Assembly: GCF_021917145.1 (NCBI RefSeq)
Contig: NC_061080.1
Location: forward strand, 2,275,497-2,339,496
Direction: 5' to 3'
Length of the DNA: 64,000 nt
DNA from: Hypomesus transpacificus
Taxonomy: Eukaryota > Chordata > Actinopteri > Osmeriformes > Osmeridae
Shown here piece by piece: positions 24,601 to 36,959 of the stretch; within the stretch, counting starts at the first letter, position 1, and the number at the start of each line of letters is the position of its first letter. The position numbers were made by a program, and so were the translations under genes. A model generated the notes under the pieces. The model did not search any database. It saw only the letters and a list, made by a program, of their open reading frames with translations, and had not been told where the DNA came from.

Positions 24601-26100
24601 GACTTCAATAAGTGACAAGGACATGGATCGTAAGCATTTAAACTGTCTCTGACCATGGAAAATGTTGTTTGCCAACTCCAATCAAGCAGGGCAATCCCAG
24701 AACACTTCAACAATCTAAATGTATGCTGTTACCACCAAATCACAAACGCAATTGATGTTTTTTAGGAATTTTGAAAACAAGATTAATTAGTTTAAACAAC
24801 TCTAACACGACATAAGTCAGACTTCAAAAGTTGCTGTAAAATGATCTGGGCAGTTTAACATAAATTACCCAACCAGTAATGCAAACAAACAGTACAATTA
24901 TGTATTAGATGCAGGGTAAACAGCCCTGTCCTAAACTGCATGCACAAACATTTTAACAAAGAGATTTTGACAATTGTATGTGTCTGTTAACTATTGTCAG
25001 CTATCAACATGACAATGTTGACAACAATGATTAAAAACGACTGAGGCAAAGTCTGCATCCAAAACCCATGTTACCTAAAGCTGAGGTCACCACTGAAACT
25101 CTAGTGTTTCATCAACAAAGACTGCAATTACATTCTCCAAACCGCTCACAGAGACTGGATTATGCTATAACGCGAAACACCTGAGGGTTTCTCCCATTCT
25201 TACTGCCCCTTTCTTATAAGAAATGACTATCTTTCCTTCTTGAGAACACAATCACGGGTTCCATTATAATATATGTTCTTTGTTCAAACATATGAAGTCC
25301 TTGAGTGTTCTGGTGGGGGTGGTGTTTGTGTGTGAGTGTGGAACTTTTCGTCGTCGGAACTGTTCGTGTTACTTGCGTTTCAACGCTAGCTTGGCAGTTT
25401 CTTGCTATCAGTACAAAACTTTGCACGTTTTACAAAAGGCTTCCATCATGAACGCAGATGAACACATAAAAAAAACAAAACATGGTAACACACCCACATC
25501 AACACACATGTCCGACACCCCTGCCCAAATCCACTGCTCTCAATCAGAGTTAGTGCAAGGAGCAAAGTGCAGCAGATAACCGCTCCACGTACTAAAGGCT
25601 CCCTTTGTACAGCCGGTCGGTGTTTGCCTCCCAGTCAATGTTTATATCTGTGTTCCCTTGGCAACAGAGGCTCTTGGTGAGTAACAGACTGTGCATGTTC
25701 CAGCACTGTGTTGAAATGAGTTGACCAGAGGGGTGTGGTCCTTCATAGAGTTGTTTCGCCACACCCACGGTCATTTACTAGGTTCAACAATTCATACCAG
25801 CCAGTTGTGTTTGGAGAGGTGAGCTGCCAGGTCAACATGATCTCCAGGGGCCTACCCTTCAACTTCCTCATGGCAAGTTTTGTTTCCCCACATCTGAGTT
25901 TGCAGCCATTGTCTACCAACATCCTGGCAACCCCCACTCTTATCTAACATGAAGCCATCTGTAGTAACCCCGGGGTTGTCATGCCTACGGACTAAATATA
26001 TGTATGTGATGGAAAAATCTCTGGCTCCTTTGTGTGTGGTGTTTCCCATGTCAGTGAACTCACTTAAGTCACACAGTCAGAATGTATATTCACCAGCAGA
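21700..26100. other. Gene-poor stretch between TRIM pseudogene and keratin B
   Basis: No gene was recognised. Contents: the probable 5' flank of the TRIM pseudogene, a CG/GT-rich patch near 22338-22365, a CA run near 22660-22700 and the MITE-like block at 22971-23236. The rest (23240-26100) shows only short open frames with no domain. Confidence 0.4.
22971..23236. mobile_element. Probable degraded hAT MITE
   Basis: The left end CAGGGGTGGATCTAGA appears twice in direct order (22971 and 22991). The right side holds GGGGTGGCAGCCACCCC and ends CCTTGGATCCGG, the inverse of the left-end pattern. No clean target duplication was found, so the limits are approximate. Confidence 0.5.
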
Positions 26101-26106
26101 TTTATT
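26101..26106 (-). other. Polyadenylation signal of keratin B
   Basis: AATAAA on the minus strand, about 260 bp downstream of the stop codon of keratin B. Confidence 0.65.
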
Positions 26107-26366
26107 GTCAGAAACAACACATTCATTCACAACAGGGGCCAGAAAATGTTCCTCAGTGCAATTCTCCCTTTAATCTCATTCTAATTTCGATACGTAAACT
26201 CCAGGTCAAGCTTTTAGCGAGCAACATTATGTTAGAAAATGACAGTGCTAACACGTCAATACCCCGACACATTTTCTTTGGATTGACAGCTCTTCTCTTT
26301 GTAACAATGTGTGTGAGTGAGTGGGTATTTCTGAAAATCTCCTCCTCTGCCGGTACAGTCGAGCAT

Positions 26367-29300
26367 CTAGCTGGACGAGCGCACTGTGGTGTGTGTAACG
26401 GTGGATTTGGTTCCACCTGTGGAGAAGACAGAGTCATGTTAGAGTCAAGCACAGCATCTACTGTTACGCTTACACTGCTATTCACATACAACTGCATGCA
26501 GTGTCTATATGGTGTACATACTGAGGAAGATATTTACCTGAGACAACGGGCCTGCAAAGGTGGAGGAGGAACAGCAAAAAGAGACAAGTGTGAGTGGTCA
26601 AAATGCTAGAATCTTCCACACAAACCACTCATTTTAATCCTCGAACCTAAACGTTCCTTTAACGATCAACCTTTTTTTACTCAACTTTAGGCTGACTATA
26701 GACCCCGCGACATTTGACATTGTGAGGAAGCCCAGGAAGTATTTGAATGTCACCTGGATTCCTCGGTCTCCAGGAGGTTCCTGTAGGTGGCGATCTCCTG
26801 CTCCAGCCTGGTCTTGATATCCAGCAGCATCCTGTAGTCCTGGCCCTGCTGCTCTATGCTGGAGCGCACGTTGCCCAGCTCCTGCTCCAGCATGTTGATC
26901 TGGTTCTGGTAGCCGGTCAGCATGGCGCTGTAGCGAGCCTCGGTCTCTCGCAAGGTGTTGTCAATTGCTGCTTTCTGCAACGGGGAGAAGAGACGTCAGT
27001 CACCGACGAGCTGCACCTGACGCTAAAGACACATGCTAAACCCCTATGCTAATATCCATGAGCTAAGTAAAGGCCTCCCACGTCCATCCTATTATGATAC
27101 TGTCAGCAAAGCCAACCATGCTGTTGATACTGGAACCCATTAAGCATTAGATGCGTCCACAAACCAGACCTTGCTAGACGCTAATGCTAATGCAATGGTT
27201 TTTTTCAAGATTCCGATTGTGATTTTTTTCCTTGGATGAGGGTATATTCAGGAGCCAATACAAAAAGATGTCAGCGGTGTATCCCAAAACTGATATTCTT
27301 CATCTTAGCTTAACAGAGTTTAAGTGACGTACAGTTATGAAAAGGGTATCGCTTGGAATGAAAATGCCCAGCTGGTTACAGAAAATCTATGAGAGCAAAG
27401 CTCTGGGTCAGCACCACTACATTCCATTAGACTTATTCACCCTGCTTTCTGTCTTTCAAAAGCAGGACCGCGTCCATAAAAGGCCTTTTGATAAAACACA
27501 GGCCTTTCCAACTTATCTCTCTCTGTCTCTCTGTCTCTCTGTCTCTCTGTCTCCTCTCTCTCTCCTCTGTCTCTCTTCCTGTGCATGTAATTTTTCAGCC
27601 AGATTAAACAACATTTCTTTTCACCATCTTCCCCTCTTTCCCAACGTTTGGGAAGAAACCAAGATAAAAACAATTCAGTCACCGATCCAAGGCCAAAAAA
27701 CATGGCCAGCCAATCGAGCTCTGTCGTTAGATTCTCGACCCACCATGCTGAGCTGCGACTGCAGCTCGATCTCCAAGCCCTGCAGGGTGCGTCTGAGGTC
27801 ATTGACCTCTGTCTTGGTGGTCTGGATGGTCTCGGTGCTGGCGGCCACCTCCTTGGACAACGTCGTGGACTAGGAGGAAGCAAGCACAAGAGAGCATTAC
27901 AATGGAACGTCTTAAATCCCCCTAAAAACTTACAGTGTCTTGAAAAAACTCACTTACCACCTTCTGGCCAATTGTAACTGTTAATCACAGTTTTCAAAGC
28001 GAGGAAGTCTTTGAAGACAGTGCTGGGATTTGATCGTGTGGGAGCGTGGGGGGGGGGAGTGTAGGCATTTAGTAACTAGATTAAAGGGTACCTGATTGTG
28101 ACTGGTTACCTTTTCATTAAACCAGGTTTCCTGGTCGCGACGGTGCTTGTCCGTGATGCCCTCGTACTGGGCGCGGATCTCGTCCATGATCCTGCTGAGG
28201 TCCTGCTGGGGCGCGGCGTCCACCTCCACGTTGATGGTGCCCGTGAGCTGAGCCCGCATGGCTGCCAGCTCCTGAGATACACGACAGGTGGAAAGGTCAG
28301 AGGTTAAAGGGTCACAATCGTCTACATTTCCGCCCCTCCGACAGATTTTCCCGCCGTTTCTGCCATTCGTTCTTCATCGCATCTCCCTTTTTGGATTCCG
28401 ACGGAGACCGTTCGGCGTGCTTCCGGCACCCACCTCTGCGTGGTTCTTCTTGAGGTAAGCCAGCTCATCCTGCAGCCCTTCGATCTGCATTTCCAGGTCG
28501 GCCTTGGTCAGGGTGGTCTGGTCCAACAGGCGGCGAAGGTTGGCGATGTCAGCCTCCACGGACTGGCGCATGATCAGCTCGTGCTCGAACCTGATTGGAC
28601 ACGGCGGAATGGTGTGAAGTGAGCATTTGTTCTCCTGGAGGAGGACCGATGTGTTTGAAAGTACTTTCAAACACATTGAAGTTCCTTTGCGGTGGGTTCA
28701 AAAGCTTACTGTTTTAACCGATCTCCTTTAGCAGTGTTAATCTAATCTTGATCGATTTTTTATGTGTCAGCACGATAGCAGTACTCACTTGGTCCTGAAG
28801 TCATCAGCTGCCAGTTTGGAGTTATCAATCTGGAGCAGGATGTTGGCATTGTTGATGGTGGCGCCATTGATCTGAAAGTACATGATTGATCATAGTTCAA
28901 CAAACATTATTTGAAGAGGCTTTGCAAGACTTTGCTCAGAAAGGATGTGGAGTTAAACAAGAATTACACATTCATTTGTGGAAAATTGAAATTATTTCAA
29001 TAAGCTATGTATCTCTTAAAGGACTAGCTGAAGCCCAACTACAAACATTGACACACCCTCAGCCGGTTTGCCACTTTACCCAGCCTTTAGTCCAACTCCT
29101 CAGAGATATTATGGTTTTAGGAGTCTTAGATTTTGCATGCACGGAGAAACTCTCTCAGTCTCGTTCCTTAACAGTCCCCGTATAATCCCTGGCAATATCC
29201 CATATACACACAACATCTGAAGTTGTTTTATGCAACTTTTAAAACCTAACAGTTAGCGAAATCTTAAACTGTCAAAAGTCGTTCGAATTGTAGAGCCTAA

Positions 29301-29777
29301 AGATGGGCTGGCGGACCCTACCTTGTCCTTCAGGTCGTTGATGATGGCCCAGTAGTTGCTGTAGTCCCTTTCAGCAGCTGGTCCCTTCTGCTCGTAGTAC
29401 TCTCTGATCTGCAGCTCCAGCTTGGAGTTAGCTGCCTCCAGGGAGCGCACCTTGTCCAGGTAGGAGGCCAGGCGGTCGTTCAGGTTCTGCATGGTGGCCT
29501 TCTCGTTCAGGTGGACCGTGTTCTGGTCCAGGGCACTCGACAGGTCAAAGCCGCCGCCGCTGCCGCCCCCGTAGCCCCCGCCGTAGCCACCGCCAAAGCC
29601 CGAGGAGACGTTGCGGGCGCTGGAGGAGGAGATCCGCGTGCTGCCGCCGGCGCCTCCACCGTACACGCTGTAGGCCTTGGGGGCACTGGACACGTAGCCC
29701 ACCCGGCGGGAGCTGATGGTGGAGGCTCCGCCGCTGGGAACGCCGCCGGAACGGTAGCTGTAGCTCTGGAAAGACAT
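26367..29777 (-). CDS. Type I keratin B (8 exons, 422 aa)
   Basis: Exons in transcript order: 29322-29777, 28789-28871, 28434-28590, 28110-28271, 27744-27869, 26754-26974, 26538-26551, 26367-26416. All are GT-AG and the total is 1269 nt with stop. The head (1-90) is rich in Ser/Tyr/Gly with GGYGGG loops, and the rod starts at [20 protein letters not shown] (about 91). The end of coil 2 reads [13 protein letters not shown], departing from the usual YRRLLDGE. The tail is short, read through a 14-nt microexon and a 50-nt last exon ([20 protein letters not shown]), and has no VDGKVV motif. The microexon is my inference from perfect splice sites, a closing frame and a suitable AATAAA; exons 1-6 are certain. 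Role: acidic intermediate-filament subunit of epithelial cells. The ATG at 29777 begins the typical MSF head. Confidence 0.92.
27519..27576. repeat. CTGTCTCT microsatellite in keratin B intron 5
   Basis: Tandem CTCTCTGT units of about 58 bp inside the intron between exons 5 and 6 of keratin B. Confidence 0.8.
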
Positions 29778-29874
29778 GTCGTCGGGGCGAGTCAGGAGAT
29801 GAGAGGAGAGAGAGGACCGTTAGGGAAACCCTGAGCCTTCAGGAGTGTGGAGGTGGACAGAGGGAGAATGACGG

Positions 29875-29882
29875 CTCATATA
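29875..29882 (-). promoter_or_regulatory. TATA box of keratin B
   Basis: TATATGAG on the minus strand, about 98 bp upstream of the ATG at 29777, similar in spacing to keratin A. Confidence 0.65.
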
Positions 29883-29911
29883 GTCCCTGCTCCGGGGCGG
29901 GCCGAGGAAAG

Positions 29912-30065
29912 AGGAGGGAGGGAGGGAGGGAGGGAGGGTGGGGAGGGGAGGGGAGGGGAGGGGAGGGGAGGGGAGGGGAGGGGAGGGGAGGGGAGGGGAG
30001 GGGAGGGGAGGGGAGGGGAGGGGAGGGGGGGGGGGGGGAGGGGAGGGGAGGGGAGGGGAGGAAGG
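29912..30065. repeat. GGGGA pentanucleotide tract upstream of keratin B
   Basis: GGGA units (29912-29938) pass into over twenty GGGGA units, broken by a run of 13 G near 30027-30039. One strand is almost pure purine. It starts about 30 bp upstream of the keratin B TATA box. Confidence 0.95.
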
Positions 30066-33000
30066 GGGGGACTTAGCTTCAGAGCCCTGTCTCATAGCCT
30101 TGGCACGGCCCAGAGTGTGTTTGCCTTTAAGGACCAGGGTTCAGTTTTCACTCCAGTGAGGAAATTGTAATGGAATGTGCGTGTGTGTGTGTGTGCGCGT
30201 TTGTGTTGTTGTATGAGAGAATCCATGTGGGGGACTGTGTGTGCGGGGGGAGGTAATGCACAAGAAGGCAATGACTGTTGGAGGAAATCACACATACTAA
30301 ATATTCAAAGCAATGAGACTGCCAGTGTGTCTGAACTCTTGGCACTCTTTCATACGATTCACTGCTGCGTTGCACAATGTTTGCCAATCATTATGGCTTC
30401 TATAACATAAAAGGGTTCCATTGAATGGCACTGTTAACTGTCTCACCTGATATCAACATACCCTTGATTGCTAAGCATTCAGCAATACTTTCAATAACTG
30501 TCATTCACATAACATTTGTTTTGCTTATTTATACCCTCTATGGACACTTGCATTGAAACATATTGATCGTTTTACATATTGGCATGAACACTGAAGTACC
30601 ACAAAGACACATTTCAACTCTCAACTCATAACAATTGTTAAGTAATGTGAGGTTTGGTTTGGTTTGGGGTTATCTCACAAAATGTGAACTTTGAACATTT
30701 GACATCCCAAACAAGCAAGGCATCTATCCTGGACTGCTGTTCATGGACTGACATTCCACTTGTGTTATCTTTAGAGAGAATCCTAAGTGAGGTTCCAAAA
30801 CGTCAGGCAGACTTAGCCATTTCAGGAGTCATTTCAGTTGGCTATTGTTCTTTATCTTTCAACAAACATCCCCTGCCTCACTTAGCCACATGGCCCATGA
30901 CCAGTGTTTATTTGTGCGTGTGTGTGTGTGTGTGTCCAAGGCCTCCTCCGATTGTTATTTTTGTCCCATTTATGCTGCAGGGTGTGACTGAAGACCCTTG
31001 AAAAGGTTGGCTGTGTGTGTGTGTGGTTGTATGCTTGTGAGTGCGAGAGAAAATGTGTTTTGTAGTGTACGTGTGAAAGAAAGTGTCTGTGTGTCCCTTG
31101 GTGCTTCTCAAGTGTGTGTTTTGGCCCCCAAGGCTGACCTGGGTGGGGGATGAGAGAAGGGTCTCAGGAGGGGGGAGGGGGAGTGTGCGCAGGGTGTGTG
31201 TGTGCGTGTACAACTGTGTGTGTGTTCATGTAGTGAGCTCAGGCTTGGATGCCAGCCATGTTTCCACCCACCCTACATCTGGTGTGTTGTATTAGCACAA
31301 GGACTGTGAGGAGGAGAGGGGGCCTCCCACTGACATCCCCACTGGGGTCATCCCCCAGTCAGGGCACTTCATTGCGTATGGTGTAATGCATGTATGATCT
31401 GAAACGAGTGAATCCCTTTGACTCGAAACAGTTCTACACCAGCTTCGCTGAACGGTCAAGTGCTTAAGGAATCATTCATTGTCTCTCGTTGAGAGTTCAA
31501 ATCCTACATGGTCACCCCGGCACGTTAGCGATGAATTACCCCGTCGTGGAGATAAGAAGAGACAGTGCAGAAACGATCTGTCACTTTCGCTTGTTTATTT
31601 AACTTGGTTTCTAAGGGAATGTTCTCAGTATCAGATGGCTCTGAGTCGGAGCATGGAGGAGATGGTGTGAGTTGGGCGTGACAGGCTCAGGGCGACCCGG
31701 GAGGGGGTGCGCTTGGTGCAGCGTAACCTGACTGAAGGATGCTGTCGACTGACTCATCGAAGAGGGTAAAGAATCCTCCCTTTGTACCTGTTCACTAAGC
31801 AGACAAGTATCCCCTGATGACAGGAAGCTGTGAGCTCAGCTGTGAGTTAAGTTTACAGTACGTCTGGAGACCGGTTGTGTCGTGACTTGTTACTTGTGTT
31901 GTCACACCGATTCCATTGCGTTTGTTTACGGAGCTGGCTATATCTGTAAATTCAGGCGTGAATATTTAGATACGTGGGTAATATACACCACCCATGTCAT
32001 AGACTCGACATGCCCATTTGAGCTGGCTCCGCTGAAACTTTGCAGCAAAAGAACCTTCCGAGAACAAAACTTAAAAGCTTATGGTTTGTCTTAAGTGCCC
32101 TCAAGTCTGGCTTTTTGTCTGAGGGAGAATGAGCTGATAAGCTACTCAGAAAGCTGGAAGTATGACTCATTGTCGATAAATTCCTCCACCCATTCCCTCT
32201 CCTTTCCCCTGATTCGAAGGCTTAGCTATAAACATGGATATAGAGGAAAGATAGAAAATCGAGAAACAGTCCTAGGTGGTTTATTTTTGGGCTGTGTATC
32301 AACTGGAGGATTTTTTTTTAAAGGAAGGGATTAAAAACAGAAATATAAAACGTAAACTGTTGTCATGGCAACAAAACAATTCTAATATTTGCTCGTATAA
32401 AGTAAGTAAGTGTTCAGTGTTTCAGTTTGAAAAGTTTATAACATTTCTGAAATGACACTGGAAGGCTCATTCATGAAACATATTGTTTGACCTTTTCATC
32501 AACGGAATCAGAGTTTGTTAGTAGTAATCATGCAAGACACCTTGTTGTAAAGTTTTATACACTTTGTTATAAAAAATGGTGTGCAACATCTCCAAATCAA
32601 AACTATAAACCAAAAGAAAAGGACATTGAGGAGTATTCTCTGAAACAATCTCAAAAACAGGTACATGCGTTGGAGAGAATGTGGTCATTGTCAAATACCT
32701 GTTACCTGTAGTCATGCCAACAGAACGAGGCTGTTTATGTCAACTCTACTTGTCACCACCATGAGCCTGTTTGTTTATGGAAGAGCTGAACAGGTCAGGG
32801 TGAGTTGACTTCCCCCAGTTCTACTCCCCCCACACACACACACACACTGTCACCCATCCTCCTTGGATACTGTTTATTTGCGGCACAAAACGGATGCCAT
32901 CATACCAACAGGGACTATCTCATTGGGTGTGTGCGGTTCTTACACACAGAAGGGATTGTTTCATTTCCGGACGGTAGAAGTTCCTTGACACCTGTACGGA

Positions 33001-34263
33001 CAGATACAGTGTCTTTGTCTACCCCAACAGCTGATGAAAGTGGCAGATGAAAAGCTTCCCATGCCTGTCAGAGGTGTATCACTTGGTGTGTCACCTGGAT
33101 CACCTGTTTAGCTCAGACAGGTCATCATGTTGTGCAATGTGTCTCGCCAGCAGTTGTAAATCCATGCATAGTTCTCACGGTGTGTGATTATCAGTTTTGA
33201 TGTAGCTATGCTTGGTGGTGTTTTTGTCTCTTGTATGAAGTGTGTCCTCTTTCCTGTATTTATTGATGTACCTTTTCTTGAAAGTGACTAAAACAAAGTA
33301 AAGAATGTTTCACCTTCGAAGGTGACAGTTTATGTTCAGACATAAGTTCAATGTTCGCTTATGCTACAATAAAACTATCTACGAAGGTATTGGCATTGCG
33401 CAATGCACCCTGCAATGGAAATGACACATTTCAGCTTTTCCATTTTCAATGATTTCCAATGGAAGGCTAACACAGTATTATAGCTTTAGACCTGAATAAT
33501 TATAATATGTGTACAACAATAATCACACTTCACTCTTTTATCTCACTCTGTAATTTTAGCAACCATAAACAGTTATTTTGCAACATGGTATCATTCCATT
33601 CAATGTTACGCCCTGCTCCATCTCTGTCTCCCCACATTAGGCAGAATTTGGTATTTTTACAACATTTGTGCAATCCAGTTGCCATGCAACTGGATTTCAC
33701 ATCAAATGGACTGTTCACAAATCCTCAAAGAAACTGCTTATCTCAATAGCAAGAGTGAGTCTTTGTCTATGAATAGGATAATTAGCGTTACCATTAATAC
33801 CTCATAAATCGGAGACATTCAACAAAAGCATAATCGTGTCATCATTCACATGGTTTACTAAACTTCTACAAAAGAAACTATTGTCATCCACCAAATAAAA
33901 ACAACATTGTAACAACACTGTTGTTCCAAAGAAGTCAATGGCAGATTAGCTCTGATTAACAGATTTATTTTGTCACTTTGTTAAAGCATCTACCTTTGGG
34001 CCCGGGCCACGCCTTTGTCTGAGGCGTAATCCTTATGGATCACCATCAATAATCTTGGGAGAAGTGCTCCCTCTGGTGTTATTTTGGGTGAATGGCACAT
34101 TTCTGGATTTACAAGGAAACACTTGCATGGAGGTTCCATTAGCTACTATGAACTACATAGCAATGTCTTTGGTAATAACATTGTAGCTACATAAGAACTG
34201 CTATCTAATTAAGTGGTATAAAGTATAGCAGTTTAGGCCATTCCAGTAGTGTGAGAAGGTTCA

Positions 34264-34446
34264 CTATAGGTGAGGGGTATTAAGGGTGAGGGGTATTAAG
34301 GCTGAGGGGTATTAAGGGTGAGGGGTATTAAGGCTGAGGGGTATTAAGGGTGAAAGGTATTAAGGTGAGGGGTATTAAGGCTGAGGGGTATTAAGGGTGA
34401 AAGGTATTAAGGTGAGGAGTATTAAGGTGAGGGGTATTAAGGCTGA
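34264..34446. repeat. Minisatellite of 14-17 bp units
   Basis: About eleven copies of GAGGGGTATTAAGG with short variable joints (GTG, CTG or none). It abuts a 5'-truncated SINE at 34447. Confidence 0.9.
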
Positions 34447-34639
34447 GGGGTGAGGGAGTCGGGCTAGTAATCAGAAGGTTGCCGGATCGATTCCCCGCCC
34501 CGCCAATATGACGTCGTGTCCTTGGGCAAGGCACTTCACCCTACTTGCCTCGGGGGGAATGTCCCTGTACTTACTGTAAGTCGCTCTGGATAAGAGCGTC
34601 TGCTAAATGACTAAATGTAATGTGAATGTAAATGTAAAT
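34447..34639 (+). mobile_element. tRNA-derived SINE, 5' truncated
   Basis: The head begins mid-way (GTCGGGCTAGTAATCAGAAGG), keeps box B (GGATCGATTCCCC), the body GGGCAAGGCACTTCACCC and the tail GATAAGAGCGTCTGCTAAAT. Box A is missing because the element joins the minisatellite. Confidence 0.85.
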
Positions 34640-34748
34640 TAAGGGTGAGTGGATGTTGAAAAGTGGCAGCTGAAGGAGGTGTTATCAAAACAAGAATAAT
34701 GTAATTAAAAGTTTTGGCATGTTTTCAAAAAAGACTTATTATTCATTA

Positions 34749-34797
34749 ATCATTTAGTCATTTAGCAGACACTTATATCCAAAGCAACTTACAAGAA
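34749..34797 (-). mobile_element. SINE/L2 tail fragment
   Basis: The inverse of the SINE end (AGTCATTTAGCAGAC on the plus strand) with the neighbouring AAAGCAACTTACAAG. Only the 3' 50 bp remain. Confidence 0.65.
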
Positions 34798-36959
34798 AGA
34801 GCAAAATCAGCATTTTAAATAAAAGATTAATTGGCCCCAAAAATTTCAAAATCCCTCATTTTACTGTTTGTGGGCCCTGGCACAAAATGAGCAACTGACA
34901 TAATTTCACTAGTCAAATCATCAGCACATAGGGAAGTGCGACTTGTCAGATTAAATCACTTCATCATTCTGATTGGATTACAACACCAGACTGATTGCTT
35001 TAAAAGCAGTGACTCTTTGAATGTGTTTTTGCCAATAAAGCTTTTAAAACTTACGAAATACTTATCATTGTTTCCCAGTATACCATAGAACGTTAAAAAA
35101 ACAATGTCATGACTGTTAATTATTTGTTCATAATGAAATAACTTAAAAGTGGTTGCCCTTCTCAACCACTTTTAATGTTTCGCTTTTATTTATTGAATTA
35201 GCAGTTCTCTAATGTCACATCAGGTGTATATTAACATATTGGTTTTGCCTGGTTGATCCATAATCAGTCATCCACAAAAATAACGCAGTGAATATTTTAT
35301 AGGGTCCAAACTGAAGATATTCTGAAGTGCATGTTGAGGAACTCAAATGTTTGAGAGCACCATTGTCAAAGAATTCAAGATTTCTTCCTGCCACTCCCAT
35401 GTTCTCACATGATTATGTGAAAAAAATGTGCATTGCTGATCCCTCCTCCTTTACCCTGTCTACCCATCCTGTCCTACCTTACTATCATGCAGGACAAATA
35501 CACCAGCAGTATCCTGCACACAGATTTCTGTCTTTCCCCCTTGCACTATTTCGGTGCCATGCCACACCCTGAAAACAGACAGGGTCTTTAGAAATCGTCT
35601 CCGGTACATTACCTTTATGTTCACGTCTAGACAAAACCAAAATCTCTAAACCACCAAACCACTCGAATGCCCTGAACAGGTAACCAGCATACTGTGATAC
35701 AGATTCAGGTTCATTTTTCTAAATGCCACACCCTCTCTTTACATGCCAATGTTTATCTCACAGAGATAGCAGCTGGTTTGTGTTCTCATGTGACGGCACT
35801 GTTGGACTGAGATCAAAGGAAGCTGGTGAAACAATGCTTTGATACATAAGATTTACAGCACAGCGCCAAAGTCTTTCAGCCAGGGGGGAGAGAGAGTGGA
35901 CAAGAGACTGGACAAGAGACTGGACAACTCTGTTGTGTCCCTTGATTTCATATTGTTATTTCATGATCTAAACTTGTGTCAGACTTTAAAGTTGTTAAAT
36001 GTAGTCTGGCACTTCTTTAGACTACTGTCGGGTGAACTTCCTACATGTAGTGCCAATGTGTTATATTACATATTTCATTAAATAAATGAAAAAGACACAA
36101 AGAAATTGGACAGTGTCTTTCCGTCTATTATTTCAAGATACCTTGTGGTTAATTTGAGGAGTTAACTATTAAAACGAGAGCAGCATTCAATGTTACTAGA
36201 CTGAGACCGCTAAGAATCATTTTGTCAATAGAGCCCTTTACTACTAGTGACAACTGAGTGAGTACGTGTGCTTGAGCAAGAACGTAAAAAACATTGACCA
36301 AATGACTTTCTCAACAGTTGTTCATTCAACCATTCGGTGGAATGTGTGTACCCTCATACGCGGTCTGATGTCTGAGACGAGAGAATCCCACAGAACAACA
36401 TTCCTTGGTTTGTAAACCTCAGCCTGTCCGTGCCATCTCTTTCCACACCTCATCTTATCAGCAAGATGTACGTCTGAGAGGGGGAATCTCTGAAACGGTT
36501 AGATGGGCGGATCCTGTCAAGCAACTTGGGCTTCTGTTGAATGTTATATATAAATCTTTATTTCAGACACCAAGTGATAAACAAAGATAGGGTCGACAGT
36601 ACTTCTATATGCCGTTGAAGTGCATTGGTGGCATGCGACTTGTGTATGGTTTTAACTAATCACAATTACTTATGAAATGCAGGGCAAATTCACAAAAAAA
36701 TTTATATACATTATTGTGCAATTTCTTTGCAACGTTCACTCACCCTTCATACCCTTTCACCACATTATGCCTTTTCACGCTAATGCACAAACCTACAGTA
36801 TACCACTAACCCTTATGCCCATTCAATAACATAACAATTCTTGTGTTTGTACCTGTAGTGTACCTGTCATGTTGTACTGTAGTGACATGGTAGTTGATGG
36901 ACACTTTATGTCAGGTGTATTTATGTCATTCATTAAATGCCTGGCTCATGCACTACATG

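Larger units (their letters stand above)
30066..36955. other. Gene-poor intergenic region
   Basis: No keratin or other exon was found. Contents that can be named: GT runs near 30176-30200, 30915-30935 and 31010-31025, a tRNA-like trace near 31452-31513 (ACGGTCAAGTGCTTAAGG and GAGTTCAAATCCTAC resemble boxes A and B), the 34264 minisatellite, and SINE sequence at 34447-34639 and 34749-34797. Short tandem copies of GACAAGAGACTG lie near 35898-35925. Confidence 0.45.

Noticed and set aside
26082-26609. 175-codon plus-strand open frame
   Set aside because: It overlaps keratin B tail exons in antisense; no domain or conserved motif is visible.
27337-27873. 178-codon open frame on the plus strand
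   Set aside because: It runs antisense across keratin B exon 5 and a CTGTCTCT repeat, with no recognisable domain.
31452-31513. tRNA gene or pseudogene
   Set aside because: Motifs like boxes A and B are seen, but spacing leaves no proper anticodon arm; noted only as a trace.
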